64,000 bases of DNA. It comes from Clostridia bacterium. GTDB lineage: Bacteria > Bacillota > Clostridia > Christensenellales > Aristaeellaceae. How positions within the stretch are numbered: position 1 is the stretch's first letter; each line of letters opens with the position of its first letter. Under the pieces are notes generated by a model. It was not told the origin of the DNA and made no database searches. It worked only from the letters and a program-made list of their open reading frames with translations. A program made the position numbers and the translations under genes. Below, one piece after another: positions 10,194-18,217 of this stretch. The stretch spans positions 1 to 64,000 of the forward strand of contig JAFSKN010000045.1 in assembly GCA_017448975.1 (NCBI GenBank), in the 5' to 3' direction.

Positions 10194-10291
10194 TCGGGAC
10201 GATACCTGCACGGAGCGTAAACCAAACATCGTCCGCATCGGGCTTTGCGCCGTATCATCAAAAGAAATCATGATAGAAGGAGCAAAGTCCC
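10167..10291 (+). promoter_or_regulatory. Candidate attenuator: alternative pairings before the MFS gene
   Basis: Competing complementary segments: CTTTGCTCC (10172-10180) can pair with CGGAGC (~10211) or directly with GGAGCAAAG (10279-10287). GGGCTTTGC (10240-10248) can pair with GCAAAGTCCC over the ribosome site. GCGCAAGG (10181-10188) can pair with CTTTGCGC inside the same segment. GGACGAT (~10197) can pair with ATCGTCC (~10228). Masking of the ribosome site therefore depends on which pairs form. Confidence 0.55.
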
Positions 10292-11581
10292 ATGAAAAAA
10301 TCGCATGCCCTCAAAGCCCTGCGGAGCTATCTGCTCCTGTGGGGTTCCCAGACCGTATCCGAATTGGGCACGGCCATAACGGATTACGCCATTATCATCT
10401 GGGTCTACGGCCAACAGGGCACGGCGTCCAGCGTCACGCTGCTGACGCTATGCACCTTTATGCCCACGATCCTGTTCCGCTTTATCGCCGGGACCCTGGC
10501 AGATCGCTGGAACAAAAAGCATATCATGCTCTTATCCGATCTGGTGGCTGCCTGCGGAACAGCCGCTGTGTTTGTGCTGTTCTCCTTTTCCGCGCTGCGC
10601 ATCTGGCATCTGTATCTGATCAACGTGCTGCTCAGCTTTATGAACGCTTTCCAGGTGCCCGCTTCCTTTGTGGCGGCCAGCCTGCTGACGCCCAAGGAGC
10701 ACTACACCCGGGTCAGCGGCCTGCAGAGCCTTTCCGGCTCCGTGATCTCCATTTTGGCCCCGGCCCTGGGCGGTGTGCTGCTGACCTTCGGCGGCATGCG
10801 GGTGGTGCTGATTTGCGATTTAGCCAGCTTCGCCGTGGCGTTCCTTACGCTGCTGTTCTTTATCCGCATCCCGGAGCCAGAACGCAAACAGGAAACAAAG
10901 GAGGAACCCTTCCTGCAAAGCTGCCGCGGCGGCCTGCGCTGGCTGCGGGATCATCAGGCCCTGCTGCGCCTGACCCTGTTCCTGACGGTGATCAACTTTT
11001 TTGCCAAGTTAGGGAACGACGGCATGCTCTCGCCCTTTGTGCTGGGCAGGACGGGCAATAACCAGCAGATTCTGGGCCTGGTGGAAAGCGCCGTGGCCCT
11101 GGGGCTGCTGGCGGGCAGCCTGCTGATGACGGTGCTGAAACCGGTCCCAAACAAAGGGAAGGTCATTTTCATCACCTGCGCCGCCGTTTTCTCCGGAAAC
11201 ATCGTGCAAAGCCTGACGGTGCGGCCCTGGCTGTGGTGCGCCGCCGGGTTCGGGTCCTATTGCATGGCTGTGGTGATGAACGCCAACCTGACGGCGGTGG
11301 TGCGGGAACAGGTGCCCATTGAAATGCAGGGGCGCGTTTTTTCCGCCAAGGACACCCTGCAAAATTGCTCCATCCCCCTGGGGCTGTTCTTGGGCGGCGT
11401 GCTGGCAGACCACGTGTTTGAACCCTTCATGGCGGCGGATTCGCCCCTGCAACGCATCCTCGCCCGCTTCTTCGGCACAGGCGCGGGGGCTGGGATCGGG
11501 GTGATCTTTTTCCTGGTGGGCTGCATCGGGATGGCGGTTTCCCTGACCCGCCTGCGGAAGCCGGTGTACAAAGAACTGTAA
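10292..11581 (+). CDS. MFS efflux transporter, macrolide-efflux-like (DHA3 type)
   Basis: A 429-residue, 12-helix major facilitator. The opening LLLWGSQTVSELGTAITDYAI and the loop 2-3 motif GTLADRWNKKHIML are typical of Mef/MdrA-type (MFS_3) drug exporters. So is the segment VVREQVPIEMQGRVFSAKDTLQN in the second half, present in most members of this group. GAAGGAG eight to ten bases before the ATG is the ribosome site. A leader peptide and hairpins upstream suggest induction by a ribosome-targeting compound. The substrate cannot be read from sequence; macrolide export is inference from family and from the leader arrangement. A strong terminator follows. Confidence 0.85.
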   Translation: MKKSHALKALRSYLLLWGSQTVSELGTAITDYAIIIWVYGQQGTASSVTLLTLCTFMPTILFRFIAGTLADRWNKKHIMLLSDLVAACGTAAVFVLFSFSALRIWHLYLINVLLSFMNAFQVPASFVAASLLTPKEHYTRVSGLQSLSGSVISILAPALGGVLLTFGGMRVVLICDLASFAVAFLTLLFFIRIPEPERKQETKEEPFLQSCRGGLRWLRDHQALLRLTLFLTVINFFAKLGNDGMLSPFVLGRTGNNQQILGLVESAVALGLLAGSLLMTVLKPVPNKGKVIFITCAAVFSGNIVQSLTVRPWLWCAAGFGSYCMAVVMNANLTAVVREQVPIEMQGRVFSAKDTLQNCSIPLGLFLGGVLADHVFEPFMAADSPLQRILARFFGTGAGAGIGVIFFLVGCIGMAVSLTRLRKPVYKEL

Positions 11582-11586
11582 AAAAC

Positions 11587-11626
11587 ACGATTCCCCCGTG
11601 CGTTTTCGCACAGGGGAATCGTCTTT
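11587..11626. terminator. Bidirectional terminator after the MFS gene
   Basis: 16-base arms (ACGATTCCCC...GTGCG and its complement with one mismatched pair) around a TTTT loop; CTTT follows on the plus side and a run of A precedes. It serves the MFS gene and probably the converging gene at 11660. Confidence 0.8.
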
Positions 11627-11659
11627 ATCCGGCCCAGCCTGGGCGGCGTCATGGGCGGT

Positions 11660-12145
11660 TTAGCTGGCCTCTTTGATTTCCTCAACGTTCTCCTCGATGG
11701 GGAACACGCCGTTATGGATGATGCTGCTCAGGGTGGTTTTCGCAATGTCCGCGGTGAAGGTTTCGCCGTTGGCCAGGGCCAGTTCCAGGGCGCCCCTGCC
11801 GTCCTCGCCAACCGCCACTTCGGTATCCACGCCGTCGGCGTTGGTGAAAATCAGCTTGCCGTCTTCAACCCGGAAGCCGAAATATTCCCTGTAGCCGTCC
11901 TTCACAACAAGGCACTTGCGGGTGGAAACGAATTTAAGTTCGCCCACGCCCTCGCCGCTCATGGGGATGCTGAGGTACGCAGCGCCGGTCTTCTCGCTGG
12001 GGCCGCTGCCGGGGGTGATGGTCAATTCGCCGATGGATATTCCGTGATTGCTATCGGTGGGTTGACTCGCCAGCGCGGCGGTGGCGGACAGGATCAGGAT
12101 CAGGGCCAGCAGGGCGGCCAGAAGGGTACGCAGATTCTTTTTCAC
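11660..12145 (-). CDS. Secreted hypothetical protein with signal peptide
   Basis: 161 residues. The start is a GTG at 12145, with GAAAGGAAA upstream; it gives an ordinary type I signal peptide (basic MKKNLR, a hydrophobic Leu/Ala core, cleavage near TAALA-SQ). There is no lipobox cysteine. The mature part (~135 residues) is acidic and beta-rich by composition and contains neither cysteines in pairs nor a motif I recognise. TTGAAT-17-TATGAT at 12189-12217 is its promoter. It is divergent from the binding-protein/HD-GYP genes and shares their intergenic palindrome, which hints at common control. Confidence 0.7.
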   Translation of the reverse strand: MKKNLRTLLAALLALILILSATAALASQPTDSNHGISIGELTITPGSGPSEKTGAAYLSIPMSGEGVGELKFVSTRKCLVVKDGYREYFGFRVEDGKLIFTNADGVDTEVAVGEDGRGALELALANGETFTADIAKTTLSSIIHNGVFPIEENVEEIKEAS

Positions 12146-12188
12146 GATAGAATTTTCCTTTCGGTCTTCAAGAATTGCTCTTTTCTTC

Positions 12189-12217
12189 ATCATATCATAC
12201 CCCCCCGGAAAATTCAA
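12189..12217 (-). promoter_or_regulatory. Promoter of the secreted protein gene
   Basis: Minus strand TTGAAT (12212-12217), 17-bp spacer, TATGAT (12189-12194). Confidence 0.45.
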
Positions 12218-12242
12218 GAACAAATTCAACATTCTTCAAAAT

Positions 12243-12273
12243 AAAATGATTTCCAAATTCAAGAAATCATTTT
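12243..12273. promoter_or_regulatory. Perfect 11-bp inverted repeat between divergent genes
   Basis: AAAATGATTTC (12243-12253) and its exact complement (12263-12273) flank CAAATTCAA. It lies between the minus-strand promoter at 12189-12217 and the plus-strand -10 at 12317. Position and symmetry suit an operator, though the AT-rich composition makes chance symmetry possible. Confidence 0.45.
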
Positions 12274-12316
12274 CAACAAAACCATATTTATAGTAGCTTT
12301 TTTCATTCAATGCTGG

Positions 12317-12322
12317 TATAAT
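12317..12322 (+). promoter_or_regulatory. Extended -10 of the binding-protein/HD-GYP operon
   Basis: TGGTATAAT, an extended -10, lies about 58 bp before the GTG start of the next gene; no clear -35 is seen. Confidence 0.5.
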
Positions 12323-12379
12323 AGCCGTGTGCCGTTTTTTTTACGGTTTTTTGCCGACGAAAGCGATGAGGTGACCGCC

Positions 12380-13306
12380 GTGAATCATAAAACGCTGCTG
12401 GCGTGGCTTTGCGCGCTGCTGCTTTGCTTTTCCGCCGCCGCCCTGGGGGAGGAAACGGAAGCGTTATACGTGGAAAATCAATGGAATTTCGTGGATGGTT
12501 CCATGGACGTTTCCCACGGCATCCCGGAGGACGCGGCCGGAGCGCTGGAGCGCATCCGCCTGCGGGGCAAGCTGCTGGTGGCCATGGAGCCCTACTTCGC
12601 ACCCCAGGAATTTATTGATCCTTCCCAATCGGGCCAAGCGCAGTACGTGGGGGCGGACGTGGAGCTGGCCAAGCTCATCGCCCAGCGCATGGGCGTCGAA
12701 CTGGAAATCGTGCCCATGGAGTTTTCCCAGGTGCTGTTCGCCGTGGCGGACGGCGAATGTGATTTGGCCATTTCCGCCCTGGCCTACACCCCTTCCCGGG
12801 CGGTGATGATGACGCTTTCCAAGGGCTATTACTATTCCGGCATCACCGTGAGCAGCGGCGTGATCATCCGTGCGGGCGACCGGGACGAAATCACCGGCGT
12901 CGAAGACCTGAGCGGCCGGATCATCGTGGCCCAAAGCGGCTCCCTCCAGGAAAGCCAGACGGCGGAGCACATCCTTTCCTATAAAGAATTCCGTCGGCTT
13001 TCCACCACGCAGCAGGTATACGGCGCGGTGCGGGAGGGCGTGGCCGACGCCGCCACGGTGGACACCGCAACGGCCCTTGCCTATATCCAGAGCCATCCCT
13101 CCTGCGGCCTGACCCTGGTGGACGGCATCCAGTTCGACCTGGAAGAACAGTTCGAGGGTGACCGGATCGCCGGGCGCAAGGGCGAAATCCAGCTGATGTA
13201 CTTCGTCAACGGCGTGATCGACGAGGTGCTTTCCTCCGGCCAGTATCAGGCCTGGTACGACGAATACGAACAGCTCGCCGCCCAGCTGGCAGCTGAGAAA
13301 TACTAA
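12380..13306 (+). CDS. Extracellular solute-binding protein, amino-acid type (family 3)
   Basis: 308 residues, read from a GTG with GAGGTG upstream. A signal peptide (1-~23, ending AAALG) precedes a bacterial family 3 binding fold: RLRGKLLVAMEPYFAPQEF, GADVELAKLIAQRMGVELEIVP, and later IIVAQSGSLQESQTAEHIL as in polar amino-acid binders. No cognate permease or ATPase lies nearby. Instead the next genes, 34 bp downstream, encode a sensor-like HD-GYP fusion and a second binding protein. It may therefore supply ligand to a signalling receptor rather than an importer; that is inference. There is no lipobox, so membrane attachment is unclear. Confidence 0.88.
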   Translation: MNHKTLLAWLCALLLCFSAAALGEETEALYVENQWNFVDGSMDVSHGIPEDAAGALERIRLRGKLLVAMEPYFAPQEFIDPSQSGQAQYVGADVELAKLIAQRMGVELEIVPMEFSQVLFAVADGECDLAISALAYTPSRAVMMTLSKGYYYSGITVSSGVIIRAGDRDEITGVEDLSGRIIVAQSGSLQESQTAEHILSYKEFRRLSTTQQVYGAVREGVADAATVDTATALAYIQSHPSCGLTLVDGIQFDLEEQFEGDRIAGRKGEIQLMYFVNGVIDEVLSSGQYQAWYDEYEQLAAQLAAEKY

Positions 13307-13340
13307 AGAAGGCGCGTTGGCAGGCAAAGGGGGAATGTAG

Positions 13341-16300
13341 ATGAAATTTAAAAATCCCAGGCTGTCCCTGTTTGCGTTATTTATCGCGTTCTGCATCATG
13401 CTGAACTTTTTCTTCCGGTTATTCGCGTACCGTTTTCAGCTGCCCATGTGGCTGGACTGCTTCGGCACCGCCCTGTGCGCCTATACGACGGGGCCGGTGT
13501 GCGGCGCCATCGTGGGCATGGCGGGGAATCTGCTCTTCGGCATGAAGAACCACGTATCCTACATTTACGGCCTCACCGGCGCTACCGTGGGCGTCATCGT
13601 GGGCGTCGCCGCGAGAAAGCGAAAAATGGACACCCTGTTTGGCACCATGAGCGTGGTGTCCATGGCCACGCTGCTTTCCGTGGCCATCGCCACGGTGCTG
13701 AACGTGCTGTTTTACGGGGGCATGACCAGCAATGTGTGGGGCGACGGCGTGATCCACTATTTGCAGGAAACTGGCGTGCCCTGGGTGATCTGCATCATCG
13801 CGGGCGAATTTTATATTGATTTTCTGGATCGGCTGGTCACGCTGGTGCTGCTGTACCTGGCGCTGCGCGCGTACCATCGGCTGACGGGAAAGCGCGGCCA
13901 TCATCCGGCGGACGACGGAGAAGAAAAAGCAGAAAAGCCCGAAGGGAACGGCGTGAAGGCCCTGTGCGCCCTGCTGGCCCTGTTTTTGAGCCTGGGGGCG
14001 GCGTCCTCCGTCCGGGCTGAGGAGCTGCCGCCCAACGCCAACAATTACACCGATTATGTGCAGACCGTGTACAGCAGCGGCAACGGCCTGCCCTGCGGCG
14101 AAGCCAACGACATCGCCCAGACCAGCGACGGCATCCTGTGGATCGGCACCTACGCGGGCCTGTACCGCTACAATGGCCGGGAATTTCTGTGGATGGACAA
14201 TTTTGAGTCCGTGCGCAATGTGAACTGCCTGTATGTGGACGCGGAGGGCCGCCTGTGGATCGGCACCAACGACAACGGCCTGTCCATCTGCATCCGGGAG
14301 AAAATCGCCAACGTAGTGGATCAGGCCCAGGGCCTGCCCTCCAATTCCGTTCGCTCCATCATCCAGAGCGCGGACGGCTATTACTACATCGGCACCACCA
14401 GCAGCATGCAGGTGCTCACCCTGAACGGCGGCCTGAAAACGGAAAGCACCCTGTACGAAGTGAACTACGCCGACGACGTGGCCGCCGACGAGGAAGGCCA
14501 CGTGGCCGCCGTCACCTCCAACGGGCGGCTGTTCCTGCTGAAGGAAGGGCGCATTTTAAGCTCCCGCCAGATCACCAACGGCCAGGAGGTGTTCAAATCC
14601 TGCTGCTTCGACGGCCAGGGCCGGCTGCTTGCGGGCACCACCTCCAACCACATTTACCTGTTCGATATTTCCGAGGGCCATTTCGATCCCGCCGGCATGA
14701 TGATCTGCGAAGGGCTGAACAGCCTGAAGGATTTAAGCTGGCTGGACAGCGGCGAACTGTTCATCAGCGCGGACAACGGCGTGGGCTATCTGGATCAGGC
14801 GGGCGTGTTCCGCCTGATCAACACCAACGATTTCAACAACTCCATCGACAATATGCTCATCGACTACCAGGGCAACCTGTGGTTCACTTCCTCCCGTCTG
14901 GGCTTGCTGCGTCTGGCTCCCTCCGCCTTCCGGGACGTATACGGCACCGCCGGCATGAGCCGCCGGGTGGTGAACACCGTGGTCAAATGGCAGGGCGCTT
15001 ACTATATCGGCACCGACAAGGGCCTGGACGCTGTGGACGAAAACTGCCGCGACGCCATTGAAAACGACCTGACGGAATTGCTTTCCGGTTCCCGTATCCG
15101 CTGCATCTATGTGGACGCCAGCGATCATTTGTGGGTATGCACCTACGGCAACGGCCTGCTGGAAGCGGAGCCGGACGGGACGCAGTACTGGTACAACGCC
15201 AAAAGCGGCACCTTCGGCAACCGTGCCCGGCTGGTGACCCAGCTTTCCGACGGCACGATCTTAGCGGGGGGCGATACGGGCATCAGCTTTATCCAGGATC
15301 ATCAGGTGCAGCGCACCATCGGCTACGCCGAGGGCCTGATCAATTCCATGATCCTCACCGCCACGGAGATGGAGCCGGGCCGCCTGCTGGTGGGCACGGA
15401 CGGCGACGGCATCGCCGAGCTGATCGACGGCCAGGTGACGCGGATGCTCACCCGGAAGGACGGGCTGAGCAGCGAAGTGATCCTGCGCACGGTGAAGGAC
15501 GAAAAAACCGGCGGCCTGTTCATCGTCACCAGCAACGGCATGTGCTATATGGACGCGGACGGCAGCGTGCGCACCCTGGATAATTTCCCCTATTTCAACA
15601 ACTACGACGTGTGGATCAGGAACAGCGACACCCTGTTCGTCATGAGCAGCGCGGGCATCTACGTGGTGGATCACGACGAGCTGCTTTCCGGCAAAGAGGA
15701 TATCCATTACGATCTGCTGGACTCCCGCCGGGGCCTGACCAGCAGCCTGACCGCCAACTCCTGGAATTATTACGAGGCGGCCAGCGACAGCCTGTTCCTG
15801 CCCTGCGATACGGGCGTGTACATCATCAGCCCCAACGGGTACGATTCCAGCGTGCATTCCTACCGCATGATGGTTTCCTCCGTCAAGGAGGACGGCAAAG
15901 CCGTGTTCATGAGCGACGGCAGCCCCATCACCCTGAGCCGCAGCGCCTACAAGGTGGAGATTTACCCGGAGATCATCAATTATTCCATTCAGGACCCCAT
16001 GGTGGGCTTCTATGTGGAGGGCTTTGACAGCCGCTGGACCATCCTGCCCCAAAGCAGCCTGTCCACCATCACCTACACCAACCTGCCCTCCGGTTCCTAC
16101 ACCCTCCACCTGGCCGTCATGGACAGCTCCGGGGAACACTCCATTGCCGAGCGCAGCTACAGCCTGGTGAAGGAAAAAGAATTTTACGATCATCCCTGGT
16201 TTGTGATCTACCTGCTGGGCGTGCTGATCTTGGCTGTGGCCTGGTTTACCTGGTACATCGTGCACACCCGGGTGCAACGCACCCTGGAAATTCAGGAACG

Positions 16301-16988
16301 GGAACTGTCCCTGGCCCGGCAGCAAATCCAGATGGGCAACGAAACCATTTTCGCCATCGCCAAGGCCGTCGACGCCAAGGACGAGCGCACCAGCCAGCAT
16401 TCCCTGCGGGTGAGCGAATATTCCACCATGATCGCCCACCGTCTGGGCCTGTCCGAGCAGGAATGCGAAAGCGTGCGGCGGACGGCCCTGATGCACGACA
16501 TCGGCAAGATCGGCATTCCGGACAGCATCCTCAATAAGCCCGCCAAGCTGACCGACGAGGAATACGCCGTCATGAAATCCCACACCCTGCGCGGCGCGGA
16601 AATCTTAAAGGATTTCACCCTCATCGACCATGTTGTGGAAGGGGCCCTGCATCATCACGAGCGCTACGACGGCAAGGGCTACCCCAACGGCATGAAGGGC
16701 GAGGAAATCCCCCTCTTCGCCCGCATCATCGGCGTGGCCGACGCTTTCGACGCCATGACCGCCAACCGTGTGTACCGCAAGCAGATGGATTTCAGCTATG
16801 TGCTGGGAGAAATTCAAAAAGGCCGGGGCACCCAGTTCGATCCCCAAATGGCGGACATCCTGCTCCAGCTGATCGACGAAGGGCAGATCGACCTGGACAG
16901 CCTGTACCCCGTCCAGGAGCAGCCCAAAGAAGAACCCAAAGAGGAACCCAAAAAAGAAGAACCCAAAGAGGAACCCAAAGCGCAGTAA
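13341..16988 (+). CDS. ECF-like membrane domain / Reg_prop propeller / HD-GYP fusion sensor
   Basis: 1215 residues. Residues 1-~182 form five or six hydrophobic helices resembling ECF-type substrate-binding (S) components. A second signal-like helix (~205-226, ending SVRAEE) leads to a long extracytoplasmic region (~235-885) of two-component-regulator propeller repeats (DGILWIGTYAGLYRYNG, EGRLWIGTNDNGLSI and so on). A Y_Y_Y-type domain (~890-945) and a helix (~951-973) come next. The cytoplasmic HD-GYP domain (~1020-1190) is intact: MHDIGK (1051-1056) and GKGYPNG (1111-1117). The tail repeats KEEPKEEPK. The likely output is c-di-GMP hydrolysis in response to an extracellular signal. Neighbouring binding proteins on both sides suggest the signal is a small solute. 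The propeller is usually fused to a histidine kinase, so this output is less common. Confidence 0.9.
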   Translation: MKFKNPRLSLFALFIAFCIMLNFFFRLFAYRFQLPMWLDCFGTALCAYTTGPVCGAIVGMAGNLLFGMKNHVSYIYGLTGATVGVIVGVAARKRKMDTLFGTMSVVSMATLLSVAIATVLNVLFYGGMTSNVWGDGVIHYLQETGVPWVICIIAGEFYIDFLDRLVTLVLLYLALRAYHRLTGKRGHHPADDGEEKAEKPEGNGVKALCALLALFLSLGAASSVRAEELPPNANNYTDYVQTVYSSGNGLPCGEANDIAQTSDGILWIGTYAGLYRYNGREFLWMDNFESVRNVNCLYVDAEGRLWIGTNDNGLSICIREKIANVVDQAQGLPSNSVRSIIQSADGYYYIGTTSSMQVLTLNGGLKTESTLYEVNYADDVAADEEGHVAAVTSNGRLFLLKEGRILSSRQITNGQEVFKSCCFDGQGRLLAGTTSNHIYLFDISEGHFDPAGMMICEGLNSLKDLSWLDSGELFISADNGVGYLDQAGVFRLINTNDFNNSIDNMLIDYQGNLWFTSSRLGLLRLAPSAFRDVYGTAGMSRRVVNTVVKWQGAYYIGTDKGLDAVDENCRDAIENDLTELLSGSRIRCIYVDASDHLWVCTYGNGLLEAEPDGTQYWYNAKSGTFGNRARLVTQLSDGTILAGGDTGISFIQDHQVQRTIGYAEGLINSMILTATEMEPGRLLVGTDGDGIAELIDGQVTRMLTRKDGLSSEVILRTVKDEKTGGLFIVTSNGMCYMDADGSVRTLDNFPYFNNYDVWIRNSDTLFVMSSAGIYVVDHDELLSGKEDIHYDLLDSRRGLTSSLTANSWNYYEAASDSLFLPCDTGVYIISPNGYDSSVHSYRMMVSSVKEDGKAVFMSDGSPITLSRSAYKVEIYPEIINYSIQDPMVGFYVEGFDSRWTILPQSSLSTITYTNLPSGSYTLHLAVMDSSGEHSIAERSYSLVKEKEFYDHPWFVIYLLGVLILAVAWFTWYIVHTRVQRTLEIQERELSLARQQIQMGNETIFAIAKAVDAKDERTSQHSLRVSEYSTMIAHRLGLSEQECESVRRTALMHDIGKIGIPDSILNKPAKLTDEEYAVMKSHTLRGAEILKDFTLIDHVVEGALHHHERYDGKGYPNGMKGEEIPLFARIIGVADAFDAMTANRVYRKQMDFSYVLGEIQKGRGTQFDPQMADILLQLIDEGQIDLDSLYPVQEQPKEEPKEEPKKEEPKEEPKAQ

Positions 16989-17006
16989 GGGCGGAGGTGA
17001 AACAGC

Positions 17007-18197
17007 ATGAAAAAATACTATATCACCACGCTGCTCGTTTCCCTGGCGATCCTGCTGGCTTTCAGCTTCGTGTACGACGCGTGGACGCCCGACGAAACGG
17101 AAGACACGCTGAAGGTGGGCTTCATCTACGAAAACGACGGCAGCACACCCTTCACCTACAGCTTTATGCTGGCCCAGCAGGCGGTGGAAAGGGAGTACCC
17201 CGATCAGGTGCACGTCCTGTCCCGCAGCAACGTGCGGGCCAGCGAAACGGAAGAATCCCTGCGGGAACTGGTGAAAAAGGGCTGCGCCATCATTTTCATC
17301 AATAACGCCACCACTCAGGTGCGCGCCATGGCCCTGGAATATCCCCAAGTGCAGTTCTGCCAGATTTCCGTGGGCGGCGACGCTTCCAGCGCCGATCCCG
17401 CCAATTACCACACCTTCAGCGGGGAAATCTATCAGGCCCGGTACGTCAGCGGCGTGGCGGCGGGCATGAAGCTGAAGCAAATGATCAAAAACGGCACGGT
17501 CCCATCCGACAAGGCGCTGGTGGGATTCGTGGGAGCCTTCCCCACGGCGGAGGTCATTTCCGGCTACACCGCTTTCCTGCTGGGCCTGCGTTCCGAGGTG
17601 CCAACCGCCACGATGAAGGTGCGCTACACCAACAGCTGGAGCAACTACATCAAGGAAAAGGCCGCAACGGAAGCCCTGATCCGGGAAGGCTGCGTGGTGA
17701 TCGCCCAGCACACCAACACCACCGGCCCCGCCGTAGCCTGCGAGGAAGCGGCCGAATCCCGCTCCCTGATCCACGTAGGCTATAACCAAAGCATGCTCGA
17801 CCTGGCCCCCTCCGTTTCGCTGCTGAGCGTCCGCATCAACTGGACGCCCTACATCACCGGCGCTGTGGGCGCGGTGATTGCCCATAAGCCCATCGAAAAG
17901 ACGGTGGACGGCAGGGCCCACGGCAACGATATGAGCGCCGGGCTGGACAAGGATTGGGTGGAAGTCCTGGAACTGAACCAATACATCGCCGCCGCAGGCA
18001 CCGGTGAAAAAATCGCCCAGCTCACCGAAGCCTTCCGCAAGGGCAGCGTGTCCGTGTTCAAAGGAAATTACACCGGCACGGACCCGTTCGACCCTGCCGA
18101 CACCATCGATCTGAGCAAGGGCTACATCGAAAACGAAAACTCCTCCGCCCCCTCCTTCCATTACGTGCTGGACGGGGTGATTGAGGTTGAAAACTGA
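17007..18197 (+). CDS. BMP-family (purine nucleoside-type) substrate-binding protein
   Basis: 396 residues. The N-terminal hydrophobic segment (4-24) has no cysteine, so it is an anchor or type I signal. The rest follows the BMP/PnrA lipoprotein fold: KVGFIYENDGSTPFTYSF, GCAIIFINNATTQVRAMAL, SGEIYQARYVSGVAAGM and VIAQHTNTTGPAVACEEA. It follows the HD-GYP fusion by 18 bp, so it is in the same operon. It has no permease of its own here; the complete BMP-type transporter starting at 57760 is 40 kb away. It probably presents a ligand to the sensor or shares the distant transporter. trpS begins 20 bp downstream. Confidence 0.88.
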   Translation: MKKYYITTLLVSLAILLAFSFVYDAWTPDETEDTLKVGFIYENDGSTPFTYSFMLAQQAVEREYPDQVHVLSRSNVRASETEESLRELVKKGCAIIFINNATTQVRAMALEYPQVQFCQISVGGDASSADPANYHTFSGEIYQARYVSGVAAGMKLKQMIKNGTVPSDKALVGFVGAFPTAEVISGYTAFLLGLRSEVPTATMKVRYTNSWSNYIKEKAATEALIREGCVVIAQHTNTTGPAVACEEAAESRSLIHVGYNQSMLDLAPSVSLLSVRINWTPYITGAVGAVIAHKPIEKTVDGRAHGNDMSAGLDKDWVEVLELNQYIAAAGTGEKIAQLTEAFRKGSVSVFKGNYTGTDPFDPADTIDLSKGYIENENSSAPSFHYVLDGVIEVEN

Positions 18198-18217
18198 AAA
18201 ACAGAAGGGAAATGAAC

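Noticed and set aside
15261-16583. 440-codon open frame opposite the HD-GYP fusion gene
   Set aside because: It is the mirror of a strongly coding frame in GC-rich DNA; it has no ribosome site, and its Gly/His/Val/Ala-rich composition is typical of antisense shadows. The same applies to many other long antisense frames (for example opposite tex, metG and nnr).
18198-18217. T-box leader for trpS
   Set aside because: Only about 20 bases separate trpS from the upstream gene, too short for any leader; none of the T-box sequences occur.
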